64,000 nucleotides of DNA from Nissolia schottii (GCA_003254905.1 QANU01095177.1:1-64000), one strand, 5' to 3'; positions 22,925-35,567 are shown, counted from the stretch's first letter. Numbers and translations are program-made. The notes: generated by a model not told the origin, from the sequence alone.

Positions 22925-23541
22925 TGCAACAACCCTGAAGGGCAAGACGGGAATTCGACCAGAAATCGAGGACAAAAAGGGCAAAGAAAGGGGGAGCATT
23001 ACCAAATCGCAACAAACAACAGCTCAGCAAGGGGAAACAGTTGAGGAAGAGAGCCACACGGCAATAAATCAGCAACCAAGGAAGGGGCGCAGGAGCGTGC
23101 GTGCGAGGCAACCGAGCACAAAACTGCAAGGTTTCGTTACTGGGAAAAAATGAGTAATGTAAGCATTTCTTCCCCTCTGTTGGGCCCTTACTCATCTCTG
23201 TTCTTACTCTGTTTCGTAACCGAGCTCTCTTGCTTCAAGTGAGCCAACTTGTCCGTGACCTCCGTAGCAGCGCGACCCAGTGAGCGGTCCTTTATCCTCA
23301 ACGGGTGAGCTCGTTGAGGAGGCCGTATTATCTCGGTGATCGAGGGTGTCTCCGTGCTGTTATGTTTGCTTTGTTCTTCGAGCTGTGGAGAGAAGAACTT
23401 GTGACCGTTGAATACTCCTCTCTTGTTTTTATTTTAAAAACTTTGCCATTTCTTAAATTGACTGGATTGGACCTGAATCTTAGGCCAAGAGCACTGTTCA
23501 TTGTTGTGTTTTTTTTGGTGTTATTGGGCTACCTCGTTACA
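22925..23541 (+). repeat. 5' LTR of the 22.9-kb gypsy element
   Basis: It is 617 bp and ends CTACCTCGTTACA. It is followed by AATTGGTGCTTTCATC, which occupies the primer-binding-site position. Confidence 0.93.
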
Positions 23542-23562
23542 AATTGGTGCTTTCATCATGCC

Positions 23563-24400
23563 ATGGCTCTCGACAAGGCGGATGCGAAGAAAATCATGGA
23601 GATGTTAGCAGAGGCAGTGCGAGCACGCGAACAGCAAGACACTCGCATTATGATGATTGAAACAACTCTTCAAACGTACCTCCAGCAATCCGCCAACACC
23701 GAATCCCACGGCGGCCAGAATTCAAACCAATTTGGTAACTCACAGTACCAATGACAGCCTTTCTCCATTCGCAACATTAAACTCGAATTTCCCCAATTCG
23801 ATGGATCCGGTGTGCTGGATTGGATATTCAAGGCCAATCAATTTTTCGACTATCATCAGACCGAGGATGACGATAGGGTGACAATAGCAGTCGTACACAT
23901 GAAGAAGGATGCTCTGCCATGGTTTCAGATGATGCAGAGGTCCTACCCATTCCACTCCTGGCAGGAACTAACGAGGGCTTTGGAAATTGAATTTGGTCCT
24001 TCACCCTATGAGGCCACGCGAGGTAACTTTTTTAAGCTGGCTCAAACTACCTCTGTGAATGCCTATTACACGACATTTATTGCCCTCGCTAATAGAGTGT
24101 TCGGCATCAGTCCGGATGCGATGCTAGACTGTTTTATAAGTGGGTTGCGGGAGGACATTAAGCGGGACATGATTGCCCAATGCCCTGATAGTCTCCTTCG
24201 AGCCGTGTCACTGGCTCGGTTATATGAAGAAAAATATTCCCCAAGGGCTCGAACCCAGCACACTCAGCATCAAACACATGCTTGGCAACCCCAATTCAAC
24301 CCCCAACACCGAAATACCCCAAGGGAAATTTGCCACCACTCTTATCCCTGCCTAGCAACAGTCAAGACAAAAACAATTTATTGACCCCATCCATAAAAAA
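23563..24400 (+). pseudogene. Gag of the 22.9-kb gypsy element (frameshifted)
   Basis: Starting ATG at 23563, it reads MALDKADAKKIMEMLAEAVR and stops at 23754. The Gag core continues in another frame at about 23812 (WIFKANQFFDYHQ, RVTIAVVHMKKDALPWFQMM, YYTTFIALANRVFGI). At least one frameshift separates the parts. It would form the particle shell of the retrotransposon. Confidence 0.85.
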
Positions 24401-25049
24401 ATTGGGACCCTCAGAGATCCAGTTTAGGAGGGAAAAGGGCCTATGTTTTACATGCGACGACAAGTATAGCTTCAACCACAAATGCCTTAACAAACACTTG
24501 CTGATATTGCAAACTGAAGAAAATGAGGACCAAGACATACCTGAACTGCAGCCAGTACAGGAGACAGAAGAAACCATTGTTGAAGACAGTGCTGATGACA
24601 TTCAACATTTATCCCTAAATGCGTTAAATGGTGACAAGGGCATCAAAGATATCCGTTTCACCGGAAGTATCTGCGGCACACCAATCCAAGTCTTTATCGA
24701 CGGGGGTAATTCATATAATTTTTTGCAGCCAAGATTGGCTAAGTTCTTCAAGTCTCAAGTGCTGACTAAACCAAGATGCAAGGTCATGGTAGGCAATGGT
24801 CAAACTCTAGAATCAGAGGGTTTTATTCAAGACTTGGAACTCCAAGTCCAGGGACAAACCTTACACTTGCCCGTTTATTTGCTGGATATGGCAGGTGCTA
24901 AATTAGTAATTGGCACCTCTTGGTTGGCAAAAATAGGCGACCATGTAGTCAACTATGATATTCCTCGACTACAATTTGTTTTAAATGGCAAAAAAATGGA
25001 GATTAAGGGCGAAAGAGGGACTCCACCTCAACCGACACAACTACAATAG
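24282..25049 (+). pseudogene. Zinc knuckle and aspartic protease segment
   Basis: The frame contains the knuckle CFTCDDKYSFNHKC, then the protease region with VFIDGGNSYNFLQPRLAKFF, where DGG stands in place of the common DSG, and LVIGTSWLAKIGDH further on. It ends at a stop at 25049, whereas an active element would continue into RT. Confidence 0.8.
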
Positions 25050-25125
25050 ATAAGAAGACTTTATAAAGTGGACACCATAGCTGAAATATACACTATTCAG
25101 GCTCAAGAACCAAAGGCAGTGACTG

Positions 25126-26480
25126 TTGACTGTATCTAGCTCCCAACCAGCCTACAACCTGAAATGGCACTCCTTCTCCAAGACCACAAGCAGGTTTTTA
25201 GCATTCCACAAAGGTTGCCATCCCCGAGAAGCCATGATCACAGTATCACCTTGCAAGAAAGGGCTAACCCTGTCAAAGTCAGACCCTACCGGTACCCTCA
25301 TAGTCAAAAAGAACAATTTGAACGAATGGTTTAGGATATGTTGCAAGAGGGAATCATCAAGCCTAGTAAGAACCCATTTTCATCTCCGGTGTTGTTAGTA
25401 AGGAAGAAGGATGGGACATGGAGATTCTGTGCTGACTATAGAGCCCTTAATGCCATAACGGTTAAAGACAATTTTCCTATACCAACAGTGGATGAGTTAA
25501 TTGATGAGCTACATGGCGCGACATTTTTTTTCTAAGTTAGATCTTCGCGCCGGCTACCATCAAATCCGGATTCAACCAGAAGACACACATAAGACGGCCT
25601 TTCGAACACATCATGGCCATTATGAATGGTTGGTAATGCCATTTGGGTTATCCAACGCCCCGGCAAATTCCAAGGACTCATGAATGAGATATTCCATAAG
25701 ATGCTCAAGAAATTTGTCTTGGTCTTTTTCGATGATATTTTAATATACAGTCCAACATGGCAACAACACCTGAGTCATGTGCAAGCAGTTTTACAGCTGT
25801 TACTCAAGGAGAAATTATTTCCCAAGTCATCCAAGTGCGAATTTGGCAAACAGGAAATTGAATACCTGGGCCATGTGATATCCAAAGAAGGGGTGGCAAT
25901 GGACAAGGCTAAAATAGAGGCGGTCATGCAATGGCCTCAGCCAAAGAATTTGAAACAATTATGTGGGTTTCTTGGCTTGTTAGGGTATTATAGACGATTT
26001 GTTAAGGGGTATGCAACTATAGCAGCACCATTGACCGACTTGCTCAAAAGGGATGCCTTCAGCTGGGGAGAGAAAGCAGAAACAACATTCAGCCACCTCA
26101 AAAGGGCCCTCACCACCGCACCATTACTGGCACTGCCCAATTTCAGCAAGCAGTTTATCTTAGAGACTGATGCTTTAGGCAATGGCATTGGAGCTGTCCT
26201 AAGCCAAGGAAATCAGCCTATAGCCTATTTCTCAAAGAAATTATGCCCAACCATGCAAAGGAAATCTGCATATGTCAGAGAGCTACATGCATCACCGAGG
26301 CTTTAGCTAAGTTTCGACACTATCTACTTGGCCACCAATTTATTTTGAAAAATGACCATAAGAGCCTCAAGTCTATACTATAGCAAAGCCTCCATACCCC
26401 TGAACAGCAAGCATGGCTACATAAATTAATTGGATTTGATTTTATAATTCAATATAAGCCGGGTAAGGAAATGTCCCAGC
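25126..26480 (+). pseudogene. Reverse transcriptase/RNase H with several frameshifts
   Basis: The RT parts are split over frames: [38 protein letters not shown] and FVLVFFDDILIYS. One break is a T8 run near 25525 (extra Ts in the ATFFSKLD region), another is a lost base at about 25665. RNase H (ILETDALGNGIGAVLSQGN) breaks near 26300 and has a TAG near 26382. The catalytic FFDD is present but out of phase with Gag. Confidence 0.85.
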
Positions 26481-26487
26481 TGATGCC

Positions 26488-27980
26488 TTGTCCCGTTCAT
26501 TCCACATCGCATGGTCTGCACCTCTAAACAATTGGCTACAGGAACTAGACGAGGAAGTCAGCCAGGATAAAGAACTTCGGCAAATCTGTCTCGACACCCA
26601 ATCCGCCCAAGGGAAGCAAGGAGTTTTATCATTCCATCAGGGTCTGCTGTTCTATAATACCAGATTGGTGATTCCCAGAAGCTCTCAGCTGAAATCAGAA
26701 ATTCTCCGACAATTTCATGACGCAATGCACGGAGGCCATGCCGGCATAGCCAGGACTACAGCAAGAATCGCATCGCAGTTCTATTGGCAGGGAATGTACA
26801 AAGACATTAAACAGTATGTACTGCAGTGCTCAATTTGTCAACAAGCTAAGACGGCTACAACTCTACCTGCAGGGCTGCTACAGCCACTTCCTATTCCTAA
26901 CCGGGTTTGGGAAGACATTTCCTTAGATTTCATCACCGGTCTACCTAATTCTTACAATGTGATTATGGTGGTCATTGATAGATTGACAAAATATGTCCAT
27001 TTCTTTACGCTAAAGAAGGACTACAGCCACAACTCTGTGGCGGATGTTTTTATGTCTCAAGTGGTGAAACTTCATGGAATGCCTAATTCCATTGTGTCAA
27101 ATAGGGACAAAGTGTTCATGAGCAATTTTTGGAAAAAATTATTTCTCCTACATGGCACTAAACTGAAAAGGAGCTCAGCATATCACCCGCAGACAGACGG
27201 GCAAACTGAGAATTTGAACAAATTAGTTGAGATGTACCTATGGTCCTATACATTCCAAAACCCAAGCAATTGGCTCAAGCTTTTGCCTTGGGCTGAGTAC
27301 TGGTGCAATACCAGCTACCACAGCAGCATAAACATGACATCGTTTCAAGCACTACATGGACGGGAACCTCCACGGCTAGTCCGTTATGAGCAACACCCCT
27401 CTGACCCTGCAGACTTACAACTACTGCTAATTGAAAGAGACCAGCTATTACAGCAGCTAAAAATCAATCTGAACAAGGCTCAAGTACATATGAAGAACAA
27501 AGCAGACAAGAAAAGAAGAGATGTGCAGCTGGCAATTGGAGATTTAGTGCTAATCAAATTGGAACCATACAGGCAACAATCGGTTGCCTTAAGAAAAAAT
27601 CAAAAGCTCAGTCTGAAATTTTTTGGGCCATTTAAGGTAGTTGCAAAGATAGGCGAAGTGGCGTACCAGGTGGAGTTGCCTCTTAATGCCAAAATCCATA
27701 TTAATGTTCCACGTGTCTCAACTGAAGAAGTTCCAAGGCCCCCATTTTCCCGCATATGTACCATTTCCCCTGCAAACCACAGACACCAGTCCAATCCTAC
27801 AACCAAAACAGTTTTACAACGCAGAGTAATTAACAAAGGCAACAATCCGACTCAACAGGTTCTGGTCAAATGGCAGGGTACTTCTGAAGGAGAACCAAAT
27901 TGGGAAGACTATGAAGCAATCAAAGCCAACTTCCCAAATCTCAACCTTGAAGACAAGGTTGGTTCTGAAGGGGAAGGCAT
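26488..27980 (+). pseudogene. Integrase and chromodomain of the 22.9-kb element
   Basis: This part is open: zinc-binding FHDAMHGGHAGIARTTARI and CSICQQAK, core LDFITGLPNSYN, VSNRDKVF (Asn in place of the usual Asp before RD) and YHPQTDGQTENLNK, then a C-terminal chromodomain QVLVKWQGTSEGEPNWEDYE. The frame runs on into the 3' LTR to 28299. It lacks an upstream in-frame RT, so it is not expressed as a normal polyprotein. Confidence 0.85.
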
Positions 27981-28597
27981 TACAACAACCCCGAAGGGCA
28001 AGACAGGAATTCGACCAGAAACCGAGGACAAAAAGGGCAAAGAAAGGGGGAGCATTACCAAATCGCAACAAACAACCGCTCAACAAGGGGAAACCGTTGA
28101 GGAAGAGGGCCACGCGGCAACAAATCAGCAACCAAGAGAGGGGCGCAGGAGCGTGCGTGCGAGGCAACCAAGCACAAAACTACAAGGTTTCGTTACTGGG
28201 AAAAACATGAGTAATGTAAGCATTCCTTCCCCTCTGCTGTGCCCTTACTCATTTCTGTTCTTACTCTGTTTCGTGACCGAGCTCTCTTGCTTCAGGTGAG
28301 CCAACTTGTCCGTGAACTCCGTAGCAGCGCGACCCAGTGAGCGGTCTTTTATCCTCAATGGGTGAGCTCGTTGAGGAGGCCGTATCATCTCGGTGATTGA
28401 AGGTGTCTCCGTGTTGTTCTGTTTGCTCTGTTCTTTGAGCTGTGGAGAGAAGAACTTGTGACCGTTGAATACTCCTCTCTTGTTTTTATTTTAAAAACTC
28501 TGCCATTTCTTAAATTGACTGGATTGGACCTGAATCTTGGGCCAAGAGCACTGTTCATTGTTGTGTTTTTTTGGTGTTATTGGGCTACCTCGTTACA
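27981..28597 (+). repeat. 3' LTR of the 22.9-kb gypsy element
   Basis: It is 617 bp, the same length as the 5' LTR, with many transitions between the two. It ends CGTTACA before TSD GTATA. Confidence 0.93.
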
Positions 28598-28602
28598 GTA
28601 TA

Positions 28603-30889
28603 TAGCAGTGCACTCCCCATCACGAATTGATACTTCAACAAGTATGAAAAAACTTGCCACTTGTTTTAGACATGCCAAATACTATGAAAGGTACAGCTAT
28701 CTATGTTTTCATGGTGGGGTTTAAACTTGTTTCTGACATGCCAATAAGTATGAAAATGAAAGGTATGGAGCTCTATGTCACCATAGCATTACGTACTCTG
28801 GATGCAAAGGAAAGCTGCATCTGCAAAATATGAGGAATTATAGAGAAGTTTTGCTATCTAGGTGTAATGGTGAATTTGTTGGATATGGACGAGCAAATGA
28901 ATCAATCAATCAGATGTTGAAAGAGAGTGATTGCATGTCGGGTAGAGTTGGGAGAGAGTCAAGATAACTCGTGAAATGTTTTTAGTTTTGTTAAAAATTT
29001 GAAAGTCGGATTCATGAGCTTATGATTGAGTTTGAGCTTAGAGTTTTGACTAATTTGTTAAATGAACAAAGTACTTGGTATAAAGCGGTGAGGGAGAGCC
29101 CAACTCAGAGGAAATCTAAGTCAATAGGTTAAGTCAGACATAAAAGTGAGTTAAACACCACATCTTAACCCAAAATCTAAGGAAATGAGTTTATGGGTGT
29201 TTTCAAATGTATACTGTTTCACTTAATCTAAATTTTATCAATGTAGACTTTAACATTCACACTTAGAACGACAATATTTCCATCAAGTGTGAAGCCCAAC
29301 ATTGATATGCTCCTCCCTCAGCAGAAGCTTTGTGTATTCATAGCAAACGATGCTCAAGGGTTGGTATCACAACCCAGGCAAACATACACCAATTGGGTTG
29401 CTACAACCCAAGTGCAAACTATGAGCAAATTTCAGGTTAGATTCAAATTATCAGCACTTATACTACTTCCTAAGATGACAATTTTTGACCACAATGATCA
29501 CTCAAAATTTGTATACTTAGACTTTGATTTTCTTTGAACTCTTTCATTATCTTTGTTTATGCTTCTCCCCCTATTCTCAGTAACCAAAACCTTTGATTGT
29601 GTAAAAGATGTCTGCTAAGTTTGTCCTCTCACTTCTACATTCAAAACAACAAATTTAACAAAATTCATGGTCACAACACCAAGAGCAAAAATAGTCAAAG
29701 TAACACAAAGACTTTTGCAAGAATCAACAAAAGAATTTAGCAACCAAAGTCCCAAAATTTCATCTTTAAATTTAATACCCATGCCAGACGTTGATCAAAA
29801 CAACCTTGACTTATAAGAAATAGAAACATCTTCTTTATACTTCAAATTCATAGTCAGCTTCAACAAAAATAATTCGTTGTTCCTTGACTTATAAGTAAAT
29901 AAAGTTTCAAGTTGTTCCCATAAAGTTCTAGAATGTCAATCATTAGCAATATGATTCAAAATATTATTATCTACCCATTGTCAAATAAAAACACAAAGCA
30001 TCTCGTATTCAAAAGCCCAATTTTCATCTTATATCACTTGTTAGGTATAAACAGCGAGGAAGAACTCAAACTCGAAGGAGATTTAAACCAACGAGTTAAG
30101 TAAGACATAAAAGCGAGTTTGACGATACGTTTTGACCAAAATCCTTAAAACAATGGATTTATGGATCTTTTCAAATATATAATCTTCACTTAGTCCAAAT
30201 TTTATTAATATGAGACTTTAACATTAATTCATACTTAAAAGACAATAATTTCCCCCTCAAACGTGAGGTGTAATATTAATATAGTCCCTCTTACGGTAGT
30301 TTCCTGTACCCACGACAGATGACGCTCAAAGACTAGTATCATACCCTGAGCAAATGCGGACTAGCCGGGTCTTCGCATCTAGTTGAATCAGCCTATGGTG
30401 ATGACGGCGTCTTTCAATTACTTTTTTGTTTCCCAAGGCAGGCACGCGAGCCAGGTCTCTGAGAAGGCTCGTTGCAGGAACAATGTACATCTAGACAAAA
30501 TGGACGTAGAATATATATATATATATATATTATTCTTTTTACTAAAGATGTCAATATATAAGGTGGCGTTTGGAGACGTCTTATACGTAGCTGAGTTAAT
30601 CCCAATGCCAAAAAAATAAAAATAAAATCAAAACAACCCTACATACATTGTTTGAAAACAACCCTATTTAAACAAATTAGTCTTAGAAAGGACACTAATT
30701 TGGCTAAAAAAATGCCTAAAGAAATCTTAATCTTTTGTGATAAGATTTGTTTTGTTTGTCTTATTTGATTTGATGTAATCTCTAGCCCGCATGGTACTGC
30801 CCTTTTGTTTTCTCCTCTCCCTGTTTAGGATGAGTTGAGAGGCCTCTTTACATTTCTACCCCTTTAGTATAATTTGTATACTAAAATAT
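28603..30889. other. Non-coding region with two copies of a dispersed repeat
   Basis: No gene is supported. Segments 29045-29410 and 30045-30385 are diverged direct copies; both run through RTAAAGCGGTGAG/ATAAACAGCGAGG-like starts, then AAGTNAGACATAAAAG, TTCACTTARTCYAAATTTTAT and a final block with CCTCAAACGTGAG-type text. Part of the same text occurs near 13810-14060 and 37120-37200. A (TA)n run lies at 30510-30530. Confidence 0.5.
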
Positions 30890-31100
30890 GAGTTAGAATA
30901 CAAATTTACAATTGCATGGGTCTAGGTCTGAAATCACTATAGGGTGCGGCGATTTCAGACATTAAAAAAAAGAAAAGAAAAAAGTCTAAAATCGCTACAC
31001 CCTGTAACGATTTCAGACGTTTGAAAAAACGTCTGAAATCGTTACAGGGTATGACGATTTCAAACACAGAGTCATACAAATGTAAATTTTTTATCATAAA
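30890..31100. repeat. Cluster of three CTGAAATCG palindromes with inverted ends
   Basis: Three consecutive hairpins share the arms GTCTGAAATCGYTAC / GTRACGATTTCAGAC with short internal spacers. They are framed by ACAAATTTACAATTGCATG on the left and CATACAAATGTAAATTTTTT on the right, which are reverse complements with mismatches. The whole looks like a small foldback element. Confidence 0.6.
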
Positions 31101-31282
31101 ACATATTATGGGATGTAAATCTTTTTGGGGAGTATATATGTAATAAATCCTGAGTTGAGATGCTTGTTGTACTTATCTAGAAAAGAAAAAAAGAAAAAAG
31201 AAAAACCAAACAAGACAAAATAAAACGATATTGAATTTTATTTCTGATGGCTTGTTTCGGGTACTTCTCTATCAAAATCAAA

Positions 31283-31480
31283 GGGTTAATTATGTTTTTT
31301 AGTAATTGTAAAATTTGAAAGTTTGATTTTAGTCCCTGTATTAGTCCTTGCGAAAATTGAAAGTTTGTTTTTAGTCCCTAGAGCTGGATGGGAGTTGACT
31401 GCGCTGACGTGGCCGCTAATGGCGCTGACACAGCGTGCCATGTGGGATGCCACGTGGCATGACCCCAAAATATCAAAATT
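31283..31480 (+). mobile_element. Left end of a MITE/Mutator-like element related to 22571
   Basis: The sequence repeats the left arm at 22571: GTAAAATTTGAAAGTTTG, AGTTTGTTTTTAGTCCCT, GCTGGATGGGA, then CGCTGACGTGGC and GCCACGTGGCAT. No matching right arm was found before the CACTA end at 32304, so this is a partial copy or the end of a larger element. Confidence 0.6.
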
Positions 31481-32303
31481 GACCCATACCCGAATTGCCC
31501 ACCTGACCCGACCTGGTTTCAACTTAAAATTTTTTTAAAAAATTAAAACTAAACAGTCTGTTAACCCCGTACCCCACCCCGTACCCCAACCCATCCCATC
31601 TCCTCCCCCAACCCCTGCTGCGGCACGAGCCAAATTGACAAAAATGTTGTCATTTCGTTTCCCACTCATTTGGCATCTTCCCTGCATCAGATTCGTTCCC
31701 GATGTTCTTGAAGTTCATGTTGTTGGTGGTGGTGATTCAGTGAAATCTGAGGTAAACACAATTAGAAAATCGATCCAATATTCACAATCCACAATCTTAA
31801 ACCCCCAATCTATAATGACCACAAATCTGAATCCCACACCCCGTAAATCTTCAATATTTTGAGCCAATAATAATAATACACATGTGATTCACTCACTCTA
31901 CTTAACACTATTTACATCCCAAAAAAAAAGTAAAGCAGAGATGAGGTAAGCTATGCAGGTGAGCTTGAATAAACAAATCAACAAGTAGGGAAAAAGAATA
32001 ATAAGAAGTTGAATTGGAGTGTAGCACGCCAATTTTCTCCCTTTCTTGACAGACCACCGGCGTCCTCTGTGCCATCGGCGTCCTCCGTGCCATCGGCGTC
32101 CTCCGTGCCGATGATGTGCCATATGCGCTGCTCCTAGTTCGATTGGGAACACAGGGCGGAGCTGGTGGTAGGCCGTGAAACACAAACGAGCAGATCTGGG
32201 AGGCCTCACGAGAGGAAAAGAGAGGTGGATCTGGGCCGAGGCGAGGAGGAAGGCAGCGACGATGCAAGGAGCACGCGAGCAGAGGTTGCGAGGTTGCCGG
32301 CCA
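31481..32303. other. Non-coding stretch with 18-bp minisatellite
   Basis: Three tandem units of CCATCGGCGTCCTCCGTG lie at about 32060-32117. The minus-strand frame 31908-32492 crosses this and the CACTA end and has no recognisable domain. Confidence 0.5.
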
Positions 32304-33164
32304 CACTACTAGAAATTTGTCTATAACAGTCAAAATTTTACCGTCAGAAAATAACGGACGGTAATACCGTCGGAATAAGGATCCGTGCAACGGTAAAGAA
32401 GGCGGAAAACGAACCGGGTTATCTTTACCGGCAAGATATATCACCGACGGTAATATCGACGGAAAATTTACGCGGGGAAGCGCGGGAAGCACCTTAGAGT
32501 CGTGGGAAGGATATTAGCGTAGGTGATAGCTGACGTAATTCAGCGTGGGATTACTGGCGACCCAAACCGACAGTAAGTGTATTGGACTTACTATTTTTAA
32601 TTTCCTAAAAAATTAGCTATCGTAAAAGTAAATTTGAAATGGCTCGTTACCGTCGGATTGGCTACTGTCGACGGTAAGTGCTCGAGAACCAAAACGTTGC
32701 CACTGTAACGGTTTAAATGTACATTTATTACTTTTTTGTTACCGTCAGTATTGTCGTTTAGTCCGATGGTAATTCCCCGAGAAACAAAACGGCACCGCTG
32801 CAACATTCAAATACACATTTATTACTTTTACTTTACCGTCGGTGTTGTAGTTCTGACGGTAATAAGGTCACTATTTTGCCACACCGCTGCGCAGAAACTG
32901 TCATTCTGCAGCCTTGGTCACCTATCCTCCACTTCCTTCCCCTCTCCACTCTCTGCTCCCTTGGTGCCTTCTCCACCGTCGCCCACACTCACCCTCACTC
33001 TCTCTCGCTGCCGCTTCCCTCTCTTTGTCCCATGCTCACTCTCACTCTCCCTTTCTGCCACTCTCACTCTCACTGTCCCTCTCCTCCTCGTCCATGCCTC
33101 TCCACCGCCCCTCTCCCTCTACGCCGTGCCGCCACTGCCCACTCCACTCCTCTCTGTCCTGCCC
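32304..33164. mobile_element. Truncated second CACTA element (left part)
   Basis: It starts CACTACTAGAAATTTG and carries the same subterminal motif TACCGTCGG and its variants as the element at 16141, at a similar density up to about 32870, then a pyrimidine-rich CT/CCG tract like that element's interior. No right terminus was found; the LTR-like block at 33165 follows directly. Confidence 0.7.
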
Positions 33165-34720
33165 TGAAACACCCTAGCTAACTGTTTACCCGTATGAAGT
33201 AAACAAAGTTCACTAGGTTGTTTTCAACTTTGGTGGGGTTACTTCTTGCCCCTACTTTTAGCTTGGCAAATATTTCTTACTTGAAAATATGGACCATTTT
33301 GAAAATCGTTCATGTGCATTATCATTTTATAAAGTAGAATCCGTGCGTGATTAAGATAGCCTATAAAGATACAAACGATAGAGTCCCCATGGACTTCAGC
33401 AATAATTAACTCCAGCGTGGCAATGTTAGAGATCTTTCAAGAGAAATACATAATCATACAAGCATTCGGTCCATCACACAGTTGCACAGTCAAATAATAA
33501 TACATAATTACATAATCAAGTATACAAGTCATAATACATGTCCATATGAGCTAAGGGAGCACCTAATCCCTTAAGCTAATCCAAAATATAAACAGAAGTC
33601 TTTGTCCGTCGCTTCCTCGGAATCCTCTGACGTCCATACCTCTGCATGTCTTCCGATACCGGCTCCGTCTCGGCGTACATGTCATGCCATCCTAGAATCA
33701 TAAAGGAGTGGGGGTGAGAACCTTGGGTCCTCAGTAGGTAACCTTGGGGATCGTTCTTTATTTTTTTTCTACTCAATTATGATTCCGCCGCTCAGGTGTT
33801 TCTAAGTGAACATGCATACTAACATTCCTACTGATTATGATCTGGCCTAAAGTCCTGAACAACTTTATCTACATTACTAGGTGATAGGGGGAACTAATCT
33901 TTCTTACTAAGTTCTCGTGCTTGTTACTTTCATTTGCTTATACATACATAGCCATCTCGAGCGTTCTCTTGACGGTACTAACATCATATTTACTTATCTT
34001 CTTTATATTCATTTATCTTCTTACTTATTTACTCATCTTCTTACTTGTTCATACTTCCATACATGCCTTATTACATACATTGCATACATACATATATTCA
34101 AGCATACATCACATACTATAATTCTTTCTTTCTTTAATACTTTACTTTTTCATACTTTTCTCTTGCTTTCATACTTTCATATTATTTTCTTTATTTGATT
34201 CATCTTTGTGAATCCGTTGCCAGCTACCTACCGACAACAATTATCAGCACAATCATATTTGATTCCTCTCTGTGAATCCGTTGCCAGCTACCTACCGACA
34301 ACACTTATCATCATAATCATATTTGATTCATTTCTGTGAATCCGTTGCCAGCTACCTACCAACAACAACCATCGTCCCCTTCCCTGCCATCCACCTGCAG
34401 ACAGGGAAGTGACCTTGCATCCTGTCAATTACCTACTGACAGGAGGGTTGTGCTAATCGATTCACCTCTCCTGCCAGCCACCTACCAACAGAAGAGTAAA
34501 CCCACTGTCAGCCACCTACAGACAGCACATCAGCTTTTCTTTCTCTTTCTCATATTCTTTCAGCATATAAAGTTTTCTTTCTNTATAAAATGGAGCGTAG
34601 AGTGAGGGGGGTTTCCAGAAAAGGATAAAAGCATGGGGCAGGGCTTTAACTAATCGGGTACTGAGGGTGACCCGGGTTATCCAACTAGGGCTATAAACTA
34701 GGAGGGTGGAATTCCTCACA
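33165..34720 (-). mobile_element. Reversed LTR related to the 10.5-kb solo LTR
   Basis: On the minus strand the block starts TGTGAGGAATTCCACC and ends CTAGGGTGTTTCA. Its last 700 or so bases follow the 3' third of the 10466-13504 LTR in order: TAATCACGCACGG, AAAATGGTCCATATTTT, CCCACTGAGGACC-like text, and the block with ACTAGGTGATAGGGGGAACTA. A TATA-like TTATAT lies at about 34583 in this orientation. The flanks (TGCCC / TCACC) are not a clear TSD, so the left and right limits are provisional. Confidence 0.6.
34193..34530. repeat. About 62-bp tandem repeat
   Basis: Units reading TGTGAATCCGTTGCCAGCTA then CCTACCGACAACA and CATATTTGATTC follow each other; two to three are good and three more are degenerate, keeping only GCCAGCYACCTACCRACAG. 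Confidence 0.75.
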
Positions 34721-35564
34721 TCACCAATAGCTCATTAATTATTTTCTCCAACTTACGATCTCAAAATCTTTACATTAATCATTCAAACAGGAAAAATTCG
34801 TTTGAATCAATTGGTTACTAATGAGCACATAAATTAGTTAACAAGATATTTTAACTTAATCAAGGATCTCAGATTTGAGTCTTAAACATGCAATTATATT
34901 AAATCATTAAAGGTTTTTAACTTGTAATCTCATGTAAAATAACATGATAGATGATATTTTAATATTTGTTAATAGTATAAATACACTTTTCATACAAATA
35001 ACAAATTAAAACTCAAATTTATTTTTGCATTCAATGTATTCTCTTAAAAATAATTATGACTAATAATTTAATCATTTTGTTAACGACACAAGATAAAAAC
35101 CAAGAGTGATAAGTTTTAAAAAAATCTATTTAAGGTGTGTTTAGTATATGTACATAAAAATGAAAAGAAAAGTGGGCTTTTATGGATGAACATAAACCTC
35201 ATCATATATAAAAGCTTCTATCAATTTTACCCAATACAAATAGTTAAAAACCATATCTCGCAAGAGTTTTTTAGTTTGCATAATTTTGTTTAAAATGAGG
35301 ATAAGCAAGAATCAAACTCTTGAACTTCTTGATCTTTTAGTCATCTTTATACAATAGCTTTTTTTGGCTTGCAACATGAATAGTTTTTTGAGTTGGGGTT
35401 GTGAAAGATCAAATCTCTGAACTTTTAGTCATAAAGGCTTTGATTCTATTTCAAAAACATTTTTTTCAAAAGTTTAAGTTAATTGGTGAAGACAATTAAA
35501 TGATTTTATATGTTTTTCTTCACCCACCCTTAAGCAATTAATTTATTTTATATTTATGTTAAGT
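34721..35564. other. AT-rich non-coding spacer
   Basis: No gene, repeat or element end is seen that I can support. Confidence 0.5.
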
Positions 35565-35567
35565 AGT

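Larger units (their letters stand above)
22925..28597 (+). mobile_element. Full-length Ty3/gypsy chromovirus, inactivated, TSD GTATA
   Basis: The 5673-bp element has two 617-bp LTRs (22925-23541 and 27981-28597) and a perfect 5-bp TSD GTATA (22920-22924 and 28598-28602). The order is Gag, zinc knuckle, protease, RT, RNase H, integrase and chromodomain. The 5' LTR starts TGCAACAACC; the 3' LTR start has mutated to TACAACAACC. A purine tract AAGGGGAAGG precedes the 3' LTR. I count roughly 30-40 differences between the LTRs (5-6 %). Frameshifts and stops in gag, RT and RNase H make it non-functional on its own. Confidence 0.95.

Noticed and set aside
32736..33181. Ser/Pro/Leu-rich frames on the plus strand
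   Set aside because: The composition follows a CT/CCG tract in the truncated CACTA element; three frames are open at once, which argues against coding.
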